From Acidobacteriaceae bacterium (lineage in GTDB: Bacteria; Acidobacteriota; Terriglobia; Terriglobales; Acidobacteriaceae), in assembly GCA_003168235.1 (NCBI GenBank), contig PMSZ01000474.1:1-11441 (forward strand): DNA of 11,441 nt, read 5' to 3'. The position numbers and the translations under genes were made by a program. Every line of letters starts with the position of its first letter. Position 1 is the first letter of the stretch. Positions 1 to 6,303 of this stretch are shown here, one piece after another. The notes beneath the pieces were generated by a model. It made no database searches. It saw only the letters and a list, made by a program, of their open reading frames with translations, and was not told where the DNA came from.

Positions 1-1185
1 CTGCGCCGTCGGCTGGTTGTACCACGAACTCCACGTCTCGCCACGGTTAACGCTGATCGTCGCGCCCTGGTCCAACGCAATCGCAATGATGTCGGGAATC
101 TCGGGATTAATCCAGATCGTGTGATAGTCGTCGCCGCCAGGAGCGCCTTTGATGGCGGTGAAGTTCTTCCCCGCATCGGTCGATCGGTAAGTCGAGGTGT
201 TCGCGACGTAAATCGTATCCTTGTTCTTGGGATCAACCCGCACGCAGCCGAAGTCGTCGCCGCGTCCATAGATCCGTCCTTCATCGTTCACTTGCCGCCA
301 GCTCTCGCCCGCATCGTCCGAACGGTAAATCCCGCTTCCCTTCTTCGCGTTCACCCACGCATACATGCGATCGGGATCGCTCGGCGACAGCGTCGGCCCG
401 ATGCGCCCAATGCCTTCCGCCTCGCCAGGCAATCCTTTTGTGAGCTGCCGCCAGTTGTCGCCACCATCGGTGGATTTGTACAGACCGCTGCCCGCGCCGT
501 TGTAGCCACCACCAGTTGTCCAAGGTGGACGCCGCGATGCCCACATGCTGGCGAAGACTACCTGCGAGTTGCGCGGATCGAAAACCAGATCCATGCCTCC
601 AACGTTCTCGTCCTTGTAGAGAACCTTCTGGAAAGTCTGACCGCCATCGAGCGACCGGAAGATGCCGCGCTCGGCATTCGGCCCGTAAGGATGCCCTTGC
701 GCCGCCACAAACAGGCGATTGGGATCTTTCGCGTCCACAATGATCGACGCGATCTGTTCCGCGTCCCTCAATCCCAGATGCTGCCAGCTCCGCCCCGCGT
801 CGATCGACTTGTAAATCCCATCCCCAACGGAAAGATCTGGCCGCCGCAAGCCCTCTCCACTGCCAACATAAATCGTGTTCGGATTCGACGGCGCGACCGC
901 CAGCGCTCCGATCGAACCAGTCGGCTGATCGTCGAAGATCGGATTCCAAGTCCGGCCAAAGTCGTCCGTCTTCCAAACTCCGCCATTGTTCGGCGCCATA
1001 TAAAAGACATTCGGCTGCCCCGGAACTCCCGAAATAGCCACCGTGCGTCCGCCGCGAAACGGCCCAATCGAACGCCAGTGCAGTTCCTGGTACATTGCCG
1101 TGTCGTACTGCTGGGCGAAAAGCGCGCTAGGCAAAAGCAACATGCAGAGAAAGGCAGGCAGAATTCGGAAGCGTCGCACGCTCAC
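1..1185 (-). CDS. Secreted BNR/Asp-box beta-propeller protein (VPS10/sortilin-like glycosyl-hydrolase-type), C-terminus outside window
   Basis: The reading frame is open from a GTG at 1185 to the left edge, giving 395 codons with no stop; the rest of the gene lies outside. GTG 1185 is chosen because GGGGGA lies 6 nt upstream. An in-frame ATG at 1218 has no ribosome site, and a second GTG at 1179 is also possible. The N-terminus is a signal peptide (VSVRRFR, then a hydrophobic stretch ending SALFA before QQYD at about residue 25), so the protein is exported. At least six Asp-box repeats (S/T-x-D-x-G-x-x-W/F) follow, for example KTDDFGRTW, KSIDAGRSW, RSLDGGQTF, KSTDGGDNW, RSDDAGESW and RSTDAGKNF. 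Each sits in a blade of the type 'DP..p..iyva...gi'. Asp-box propellers are common in sialidase-like and VPS10-type proteins, and in Acidobacteriota related proteins are usually about 1000 residues. No catalytic residues can be assigned, so substrate and enzymatic activity are unknown. It has no evident link to the EPS operon. Confidence 0.87.
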   Translation of the reverse strand, partial: MSVRRFRILPAFLCMLLLPSALFAQQYDTAMYQELHWRSIGPFRGGRTVAISGVPGQPNVFYMAPNNGGVWKTDDFGRTWNPIFDDQPTGSIGALAVAPSNPNTIYVGSGEGLRRPDLSVGDGIYKSIDAGRSWQHLGLRDAEQIASIIVDAKDPNRLFVAAQGHPYGPNAERGIFRSLDGGQTFQKVLYKDENVGGMDLVFDPRNSQVVFASMWASRRPPWTTGGGYNGAGSGLYKSTDGGDNWRQLTKGLPGEAEGIGRIGPTLSPSDPDRMYAWVNAKKGSGIYRSDDAGESWRQVNDEGRIYGRGDDFGCVRVDPKNKDTIYVANTSTYRSTDAGKNFTAIKGAPGGDDYHTIWINPEIPDIIAIALDQGATISVNRGETWSSWYNQPTAQ

Positions 1186-1207
1186 AGTTGGTCCCCCATC
1201 TGATATC

Positions 1208-1217
1208 TGAGATCTCA
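1208..1217. repeat. 10-bp perfect palindrome upstream of the propeller gene
   Basis: TGAGATCTCA is a perfect palindrome, and a second short palindrome, GATATC, lies next to it at 1202-1207. Both sit 17-32 bp upstream of the GTG start of the minus-strand propeller gene, inside the 107-bp gap after rmlD. The position suits an operator or an early 5'-leader structure, but no regulator can be named and short palindromes also occur by chance. Confidence 0.3.
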
Positions 1218-1292
1218 TCTCTGAAGAGAACTAAGAATAAACCACCGTAGCTGACGTTGGACAGCGAGGTATTAAAGAACGAGGAGTTGGTG

Positions 1293-2156
1293 CTACGTTC
1301 TCACCGCAGGCAGCGAGGAGTTCGCCAGATACCGCCGCAACGCGTCCCTCCAATCCGGCATCTGGACGTTATAAGCGTGGAGACTGTCCGGCGACAGAAC
1401 AGAATACGCCGGCCGCTGCGCCGGACGCGGAAACTCAGCCGTGCTCACCGGCTTCACTGCGGCTGGCAGGCCCGAAGCGCGCACAATCTCAACGGCAAAT
1501 TCGTACCACGTGCATTCGCCGGAATTGGTCACGTGCACAATACCGCGAGCATCGGCCCGGCAAAGCCTTACCAGCGCCGACGCCAGATCGCGCGCGAATG
1601 TCGGACTGCCCCGCTGGTCATCGACCACGGGAATGACCACGGAAATCTCCGGTCGAGCTGCCGCGAGCTTGAGGATCGTCGCCGGAAAACACTTGCCGCC
1701 GTGGCCAAACAGCCACGAGGTTCTGGCAATGCAAACTTCAGGCAGAATTTCGAGCAGGCGCTCTTCGGCGCGGGCCTTGCTCCTGCCATAAACGCTGGCG
1801 GGATTCCTCGGATCGGTAATTTCGTACGGCGAGCGTTTGCTTCCGTCAAAAACGTAGTCGGTGCTGATAAACAGCAGCCGCGATCCGGCTTCGCGAGCAA
1901 CTTCTGCAACATTCACCGCGCCCTCGCAATTGACCGCAAACGCACGCTCACGGTTGGATTCACAACCGTCCACATCGGTATACGCAGCCGACAGGATCAC
2001 CCACTCCGGCCGGGATTCACAAACTACTTCCCGCACCCGCACGCGGTCGCGGAGGTCGGCGTCTTTCGAGGACAGCGCAGTCAAGCTCTCGGCCTTCAAT
2101 TCCCGAACCAGTTCCTCGCCAAGCAGTCCGGACGCGCCAAACAACGTAACCCGCAT
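1293..2156 (-). CDS. rmlD: dTDP-4-dehydrorhamnose reductase (RmlD)
   Basis: This protein of 287 residues is an extended short-chain dehydrogenase/reductase. RmlD performs the last step of dTDP-L-rhamnose synthesis, NAD(P)H-dependent reduction of dTDP-4-dehydro-L-rhamnose, in the cytoplasm. The nucleotide-binding glycine motif GASGLLG is at residues 7-13, SAAYTDVDGCE at 56-66, STDYVFDG at 98-105, the catalytic YxxxK (YGRSK) at 123-127, and the RmlD signature VVDDQRGSPT at 177-186. The length is normal for the family. The frame stays open to a GTG at 2231, but the fold starts at MRVTLFGASG, so ATG 2156 is preferred; ATG 2165 (MQAM) is the alternative. Neither has a clear ribosome site. Its rmlA, rmlB and rmlC partners are not in the window. 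It lies in the same direction as the flanking minus-strand genes but with gaps of about 100 bp, so it may be transcribed on its own. Rhamnose for the nearby EPS is a reasonable inference, not shown by the sequence. Confidence 0.93.
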   Translation of the reverse strand: MRVTLFGASGLLGEELVRELKAESLTALSSKDADLRDRVRVREVVCESRPEWVILSAAYTDVDGCESNRERAFAVNCEGAVNVAEVAREAGSRLLFISTDYVFDGSKRSPYEITDPRNPASVYGRSKARAEERLLEILPEVCIARTSWLFGHGGKCFPATILKLAAARPEISVVIPVVDDQRGSPTFARDLASALVRLCRADARGIVHVTNSGECTWYEFAVEIVRASGLPAAVKPVSTAEFPRPAQRPAYSVLSPDSLHAYNVQMPDWRDALRRYLANSSLPAVRT

Positions 2157-2181
2157 AGCTTGCATTGTACGGAAGGCAGTT

Positions 2182-2205
2182 CCCAGTTTCCCAGTTTCCC
2201 AGTTC
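2182..2205. repeat. 8-bp tandem repeat, three copies, upstream of rmlD
   Basis: The unit CCCAGTTT occurs at 2182-2189 and 2190-2197, followed by CCCAGTTC at 2198-2205. It lies 26-49 bp upstream of the preferred rmlD start, in the noncoding gap between rmlD and the membrane-protein gene. Read on the minus strand it is AAACTGGG repeated. An 8-bp period would shift frame, which supports treating the region as noncoding and the GTG at 2231 as not the start of rmlD. Confidence 0.7.
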
Positions 2206-2249
2206 TCAGACCGCAGTGGGGACGGCTTCACTGGAAACCGCGAACTATG

Positions 2250-2693
2250 TTATTCGGACTTAGCCGATCGGGTCTTTCGCAACCGCCGCAATGCCCGCAG
2301 AATCAGCGTTCCGCTGATCCCAAAGCAGGTCACCGCGGCGAAAGCAATCAAGTTCATCGACTGCCGTTTCAAGCGGAAGCTATCGGCGAACAACGAAACC
2401 ATGGCGCAAAGAATGCCGAGGATGTTCAGCCAAAGAGGGGAATGCACACGCGGAAGCTCACGCCGAAATCGGACCTGCAGCAGCAGCGCAGCCAGCCCAA
2501 TTGCGGCCACCACAATGAGCGCGATCGGACTCGAGAAAGCACTCGGGCCGGTATAGATTACGACCAGCGCCAACGCCAGCAGTAGCAGACCGGAAGCCAG
2601 CACGGTCCACCGTCGCGCCACGTTCGATTCCGGCTGCGGCGACTGAAACACGGACTCGGGCTGTGATTCAGACGGCGATCCTGGGTCCGTCAC
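2250..2693 (-). CDS. Small four-helix membrane protein of unknown function
   Basis: I do not recognise a family. The start is GTG 2693 because GAGGAG lies 8 nt upstream; the longer open frame to 2828 overlaps the 3' end of the regulator gene and encodes no credible protein there. The product is 147 residues. The first 28 are hydrophilic and rich in Ser, Pro, Glu and Gln. Four hydrophobic segments follow at about residues 30-48, 54-74, 86-104 and 112-133, and the C-terminal tail is strongly basic (RALRRLRKTR). By the positive-inside rule the tail should be cytoplasmic, and with four helices the N-terminus also. It lies 61 bp downstream of the NarL-type regulator in the same direction, so the two could be cotranscribed. 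No catalytic or binding motif is visible. Confidence 0.75.
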   Translation of the reverse strand: MTDPGSPSESQPESVFQSPQPESNVARRWTVLASGLLLLALALVVIYTGPSAFSSPIALIVVAAIGLAALLLQVRFRRELPRVHSPLWLNILGILCAMVSLFADSFRLKRQSMNLIAFAAVTCFGISGTLILRALRRLRKTRSAKSE

Positions 2694-2720
2694 CAGCCGA
2701 TCTCCTCGCCGTTTAACATC

Positions 2721-2739
2721 CCGCCATTGTATCTGGCGG
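2721..2739. repeat. GC-rich inverted repeat between regulator gene and membrane-protein gene
   Basis: CCGCCA, a 7-nt spacer (TTGTATC) and TGGCGG form a perfect 6-bp stem. It starts 16 bp after the stop codon of the minus-strand regulator and ends 28 bp before the next minus-strand start. No T-run follows it on the minus strand; on the plus strand it is followed by CTTGGTTTTC, but no plus-strand gene ends here. It could be an mRNA stability or attenuation hairpin; evidence for a true terminator is weak. Confidence 0.4.
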
Positions 2740-2754
2740 CCTTGGTTTTCGCGC

Positions 2755-3483
2755 TCAGGCGGTGCTCGGCATCCACTCCGCCGGACGATGTTCGCCGTGC
2801 GACACCGCATACAGCACCAGTTCGACACGGCTCGAAATCCCCACTTTGTCGAAAATGCGCAGCAGATACTTCTTGATGGTGTGCTCGCTCAGTCCCAGTT
2901 CGGCGGCAACTCCGCGGTTGGTCAGGCCATCGGCGACGAGCGCAACCACCTGCTCTTCCCGCGGTGTCAGCAACAACCTCCCGTTGGAATTGACCACCCG
3001 TAGCGTTGGCACTTCTGAGAGCGCCTCCAGCATGTAGTTCATCTGCTGGCTGTTGATCCAGATCTCTCCCCGGGAAACACACTGGATGCATTTGCAGAGC
3101 ATCGAAAAAGGAGTGTTGGCAAAAAGAAAGATTCCCTTCGCACCCGCTCGCAAGGCACTGACCACCAGATCGCGGTCATCGTTCTCGGTCAGCAGCACAG
3201 TTGCGACTCCGGGATGCGAAACCCGCAGCCAGCGCAGCAGGCCGAAATCTTTCAGGTGGTTCCCCGCGATCAGGACCACGTCGACCGAATTCGATTGCAT
3301 GTAATCCTGAAGAGCGCTTCCATCTAATGCCACCGCGGAAACCTCAAGGTCCCGCCGCTCCTTCAACGCTCGCGTCAAAAGTTGCGATTGAATGGGTCCA
3401 GAATCGGCGACCAGCACTCGCACAATTTCGGTTTCAACCGCCGGTACTGCCGTAGACAGCTTCGTGGTGCGCAGGATGCTCAT
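2755..3483 (-). CDS. NarL/LuxR-family regulator with a degenerate receiver domain
   Basis: This is a 242-residue protein with an N-terminal response-regulator-like receiver (about 19-135) and a C-terminal LuxR helix-turn-helix (about 171-228: LTPREEQVVALVADGLTNRG, then LGLSEHTIKKYLLRIFDKVG). The DNA-binding half looks fully canonical. In the receiver, the conserved Thr (T99) and Lys (K116, in AGAKG) are kept. The phospho-acceptor Asp, expected in the pattern DVVLxD, is Ala at residue 73 (DVVLIAG), and the acidic pair is Asp27-Ser28, not Asp-Asp. Normal phosphorylation by a histidine kinase is therefore unlikely. The start is uncertain: ATG 3483 fits the domain boundary, ATG 3528 and TTG 3594 are also in frame, and none has a strong ribosome site. 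The gene is divergent from the EPS operon across 342 bp, which makes it a natural candidate regulator of that operon, though this is inference. Confidence 0.88.
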   Translation of the reverse strand: MSILRTTKLSTAVPAVETEIVRVLVADSGPIQSQLLTRALKERRDLEVSAVALDGSALQDYMQSNSVDVVLIAGNHLKDFGLLRWLRVSHPGVATVLLTENDDRDLVVSALRAGAKGIFLFANTPFSMLCKCIQCVSRGEIWINSQQMNYMLEALSEVPTLRVVNSNGRLLLTPREEQVVALVADGLTNRGVAAELGLSEHTIKKYLLRIFDKVGISSRVELVLYAVSHGEHRPAEWMPSTA

Positions 3484-3650
3484 GCTGTCATCATGCACTA
3501 ACCGGCACGGACCGTATGTAGGCACCATCACACCGTCTTTGTGATGAATCCACTGTCCAAAGGCCACTTTCGAGGCTATCCCATTTGTGCGCAATTATCG
3601 ATGCGCTAAGCACCGCCAAAGACGAAGGCTCGCACCCGGAATCCTGCCCC

Positions 3651-3667
3651 CGGCACGCCATGTGCCG
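3651..3667. repeat. Perfect inverted repeat, possible operator
   Basis: CGGCAC, 5 bp (GCCAT), then GTGCCG: two perfect 6-bp arms in a 17-bp element. A dimeric regulator such as the divergent LuxR-type protein could bind such a site. The element also carries a GG-N10-GC pattern on both strands (GGCACG is a perfect -24 half), so it partly resembles a sigma-54 promoter. No T-run follows on either strand, which argues against a terminator. Confidence 0.4.
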
Positions 3668-3711
3668 CTTTCATCACATTTTGGATGGCTGAAACGTGCC
3701 CTGTACCGCCG

Positions 3712-3727
3712 TGGATAGCACTTTGCA
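3712..3727 (+). promoter_or_regulatory. Candidate sigma-54 (-24/-12) promoter for the EPS operon
   Basis: TGGATAGCACTTTGCA keeps the invariant GG and GC at the required 10-bp spacing and has a perfect TTGCA -12 half. The -24 half matches only TGG and one further base of TGGCACG. Transcription would start near 3738, leaving a leader of about 90 nt before the export gene. Sigma-54 control of EPS operons is known in several bacteria, but no sigma-54 activator is encoded in the window, and such a pattern can arise by chance. Confidence 0.3.
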
Positions 3728-3825
3728 CGTCTTGTTGTGCTTCGGGCATGCCGATACCTTCTCGTTACACAGCTGCAATTTCGAGCTGTTGTAGTTCGCC
3801 GTACCGAGCAACGGTGACCCCGGAG

Positions 3826-4644
3826 ATGAATGTAATTCGACAAGTCGTTTTAGGAGCTGCAGGCGTGCTCGTCCTGCAGCTAGCCGTGGTCACTTCCGTC
3901 GCACAGACTGTACCTTCGCCTGCTTCGCCTCCTGAGTCCTCTGCTCCGCCCGCTGCCGGTATGGCAGCGCCGGAGAGCTCGCAGACCCAGGGCCAGCGCA
4001 GCCAGGGAGGTCCCGCCAACGGAGCGACCACACAGCCCGGAAAAGCGGGTGGCCAGGGAGATCCTGCATTCGGAGGGGAACGCCACCCGTTTTATCGGCT
4101 TTCGAAATCGGACACCGTGGATGTGAATTTCACTTTTTCTCCCGACTTTAACCAGACCTTGACCGTGCTGCCGGATGGCTTCGTCGCCTTGAAAGGCGCC
4201 GGGACGCTTCTGGCCGAAGGACTCACGGTCCCCGAGATGCAGTCGGCGATTGCCGAAGCCTACCGCGGCTTCCTGCATGAGCCCGAGGTCACCGTGATCT
4301 TGAAAGAGTTTGACAAACCCTACTTTCTCGCTTCCGGCGAGGTCGCGCGGCCAGGAAAGTATGAGCTGCGAGGCGACCTGACCGTAAATGAAGCTGTCGC
4401 CATTGCTGGCGGCTTCACTCAGCAGGCCCGTCATTCCCAGGTCGTCGTCTTCCGCCGCATTTCCGCCTACGTGGCCGAGTCCCATGTCGTTGACTTGAAG
4501 AAGATGCTGAATTCCCGCGATCTTCACGAAGATATGCACCTGCAACCCGGCGATTTTATTTACGTGCCGCAGAGCCGGATCTCAAAGATCCGCAAATTTG
4601 TCCCGACCAGTTCCATGAGTTGGTACATGAACCCAATGCAATAG
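3826..4644 (+). CDS. Polysaccharide export protein (Wza-type, Poly_export and SLBB domains)
   Basis: This 272-residue envelope protein is of the kind that forms the outer-membrane or periplasmic exit channel for EPS. ATG 3826 starts a signal peptide (MNVIRQ, hydrophobic core to about residue 24, likely cleavage near SVAQ). A low-complexity Pro/Ala/Ser/Gly/Gln linker runs from about 28 to 84. The Poly_export domain is at about 88-160 (VLPDGFVALKGAG at 114-126, GLTVPEM at 132-138, EPEVTVILKEF at 152-162). One SLBB-type domain follows (FLASGEVARPGKYEL, LTVNEAVAIAGGF), and the end has the typical LQPGDFIYVPQS (239-250). No cysteine is present, so unlike Wza it is not a lipoprotein. GTG 3814 is an in-frame alternative start; GGAG touches the chosen ATG and GGTGA lies 8 nt upstream. 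It is first in the operon, 108 bp ahead of the chain-length gene, the usual partner of this family. Confidence 0.9.
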   Translation: MNVIRQVVLGAAGVLVLQLAVVTSVAQTVPSPASPPESSAPPAAGMAAPESSQTQGQRSQGGPANGATTQPGKAGGQGDPAFGGERHPFYRLSKSDTVDVNFTFSPDFNQTLTVLPDGFVALKGAGTLLAEGLTVPEMQSAIAEAYRGFLHEPEVTVILKEFDKPYFLASGEVARPGKYELRGDLTVNEAVAIAGGFTQQARHSQVVVFRRISAYVAESHVVDLKKMLNSRDLHEDMHLQPGDFIYVPQSRISKIRKFVPTSSMSWYMNPMQ

Positions 4645-4752
4645 CAGCAGGAAGGAGTCGCAGCATTCACTGATTGCTATTAAAAGATTGCTGTTCAAAA
4701 TCTGGCGAGTTCTCGGATCCGCCGCGTGTGATCAGTCTTGCTGTAACGAACG
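4645..4752 (+). other. Short intergenic gap between export gene and chain-length gene
   Basis: This 108-bp gap is the only sizeable break inside the EPS operon. It contains the heptamer GATTGCT twice (4672-4678 and 4685-4691) around an AT-rich patch (ATTAAAAGATTG). I see no hairpin with a T-run and no convincing promoter, so transcription probably reads through. A weak internal promoter in the AT-rich patch cannot be excluded. Confidence 0.35.
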
Positions 4753-6303
4753 ATGTCCGTGGAACTGACCGCCAGCTCGCGCGCTGCTCTCTCTCCCACT
4801 CCGCGCGAACTTGCGGCCACGCTGTTCCGCCGTCCGCGACTCGTCGCCGCTTCGTTCGCGCTTCTATTGCTGATCATGATGTTCTTCGTGATCTTCTCCG
4901 CGCGCTACGAATCGCACTTTATGGTTCTCTTGCGCCGCGGTCGTTACGACCCGGTCGTTTCCTCCCAACCCGCCAGTCCCATGGATTTCACCCGTCCCGA
5001 CATCACTGAGGAAGAACTCAATTCCGAGGTTGAACTCCTGCACGACGACGCGCTTCTCAAACAGGTCGTGGCACTAGCCGGAATTGTGCCTGCCAACACG
5101 CCGGAGTCCGAGCGCCCATCCGAAATCGAACGTGCCGCTCGCAAGTTGTCGCGCCGCCTCGATGTCGAGGCCCTTAAGAAATCGAACCTGATTCAGGTCA
5201 GCTACAAAGACACTAGCCCGCAACGCGCCGCCCGCGTACTCGCCGCACTCTCTGCCCTTTACGTGCAAAGGCACACGAATCTGCAGCGTCCCCCCGGCGA
5301 AATCGAGTTCTTCGATCGGCAAACCGCCGCCTACGAACAGCGGCTACACCGCTCTGAATCCGAACTCGTGCACTTTACCCGCAGTCGAGGAGTGGCTTCG
5401 GCCGCTCTCGAGCGCGATATTGCCCTGCAAAAACTGGGCGAAGCCACCGCATCCTCCCGCCAGACCGATCAGGACCGCATCGAAACCGAGCGCCGCATAT
5501 CGTCACTCGCCGAACAAATCAAGTCGTTTCCCAAGCGGTCGGTCACGCTCGAACATTGGGCCGATAATCCGGAAGTCCTCGAAAAAATGAAGACCCACTT
5601 GCTTGAGCTCCAGCTCAAACGCATTGAGTTGCTCACCCGTTTCGAGCCCTCTTACCGGCTGGTACAGGAAGTAGACCAGGAAATCGCCGACACTCACGCC
5701 TCAATCGCTGCCGAAGCGCTCACCCCCGTGCGAGACGAAACTACCGACAAGAATCCCAATTACGAATGGGCCCGCATGGAGTTGGAAAAAGCCCAGGTTG
5801 AGCGCGACGGCCTACAGGCACGGCAATCCGAGGCATCCGCTCAGGTCGCATCTCTCCGCTCGTTTGCCCAGCAACTCCAATCCGACTCCGTGGATCAGCA
5901 GGATCTGATGCGCGATGCCAAGGCCGACGAAGACAACTATCTGCTTTACCTCCACAAGCGCGAGGAGGCTCGCATCGGCGACGCGCTCGACGAGCGTCAC
6001 ATCCTCAATGTGGCGATCGTGGAGCCGCCCGTGGCTCCGGCTCTGCCCGAGCATTCCACCGTTCTGTATTTCGTGCTGGCTTTCGGACTGTCTCTGATGT
6101 TCACCGTCGGTATCGCCTTCACCACGGAATACTTTGACCCGACAATTCGCACGCCCGATGAGGCCTTCGGTTTACTCGAGATTCCAGTGCTGGCCTGGTT
6201 GCCCGCGCCCGAGCCTGCCATTCTTCTTCCCTTCAAGTCTCCGTTCAATCGACAGAAGATCAAACGGCAGGGATCTGGCTCATACAAGGCGGTGGCCGAG
6301 TGA
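4753..6303 (+). CDS. Wzz/GumC-type polysaccharide chain-length determinant (co-polymerase) without kinase domain
   Basis: This 516-residue inner-membrane protein controls EPS chain length and couples polymerisation to export. TM1 is at about 30-49 (VAASFALLLLIMMFFVIFSA) and TM2 at about 436-457 (TVLYFVLAFGLSLMFTVGIA). The periplasmic part between them has a Wzz-like fold region (about 80-175) and long charged helices expected to form coiled coils (about 190-415). The Pro-rich stretch before TM2 (VEPPVAPALPEHS) is typical of the family. About 60 cytoplasmic residues follow TM2, ending basic (KSPFNRQKIKRQG), with no P-loop or Tyr-rich tail, so the fused kinase of Wzc/BceF-type proteins is absent. 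ATG 4753 is the first start after an in-frame TAA at 4744; its ribosome site is poor. The 3' end overlaps the next gene by 4 nt, and that gene encodes the kinase-like partner. Confidence 0.91.
   Translation: MSVELTASSRAALSPTPRELAATLFRRPRLVAASFALLLLIMMFFVIFSARYESHFMVLLRRGRYDPVVSSQPASPMDFTRPDITEEELNSEVELLHDDALLKQVVALAGIVPANTPESERPSEIERAARKLSRRLDVEALKKSNLIQVSYKDTSPQRAARVLAALSALYVQRHTNLQRPPGEIEFFDRQTAAYEQRLHRSESELVHFTRSRGVASAALERDIALQKLGEATASSRQTDQDRIETERRISSLAEQIKSFPKRSVTLEHWADNPEVLEKMKTHLLELQLKRIELLTRFEPSYRLVQEVDQEIADTHASIAAEALTPVRDETTDKNPNYEWARMELEKAQVERDGLQARQSEASAQVASLRSFAQQLQSDSVDQQDLMRDAKADEDNYLLYLHKREEARIGDALDERHILNVAIVEPPVAPALPEHSTVLYFVLAFGLSLMFTVGIAFTTEYFDPTIRTPDEAFGLLEIPVLAWLPAPEPAILLPFKSPFNRQKIKRQGSGSYKAVAE

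Larger units (their letters stand above)
3484..3825. promoter_or_regulatory. Divergent intergenic region between regulator and EPS operon
   Basis: I see no credible gene in this 342-bp stretch. The open frame that extends upstream of the export gene to 3685 encodes a Cys- and Ser-rich stretch with no protein-like features. It should hold the promoters for both the minus-strand regulator and the plus-strand EPS operon. The two structured elements I can point to, an inverted repeat at 3651-3667 and a sigma-54-like element at 3712-3727, are listed separately. No convincing sigma-70 -35/-10 pair was found by eye. Confidence 0.55.

Noticed and set aside
121..1203. Long plus-strand open frame of 360 codons
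   Set aside because: It lies antisense to the propeller gene, has no recognisable domain and is Arg/Pro-rich, as expected for a shadow in GC-rich DNA. The minus-strand frame shows a signal peptide and repeated Asp-boxes.
1276..1301. AGAACG/CGTTCT inverted repeat at the rmlD stop codon as a terminator
   Set aside because: The stem is only 6 bp with a 14-nt loop, is not GC-rich, and is followed on the minus strand by TTAATA, not a T-run.
1257..2585. Long plus-strand open frame of 442 codons
   Set aside because: It is antisense to rmlD and the membrane-protein gene, crosses their intergenic repeat, and has shadow-like composition.
3651..3667. Intergenic inverted repeat as a transcription terminator
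   Set aside because: No T-run follows on either strand, and it sits between two divergent genes where no transcript should end.
3685..3825. N-terminal extension of the export protein to the ATG at 3685
   Set aside because: The extension is Cys/Ser/Pro-rich without similarity to any domain and would bury the clear signal peptide that starts at 3826.
3880..4545. Minus-strand open frame of 221 codons
   Set aside because: It is antisense to the export protein, whose conserved motifs are clear on the plus strand.
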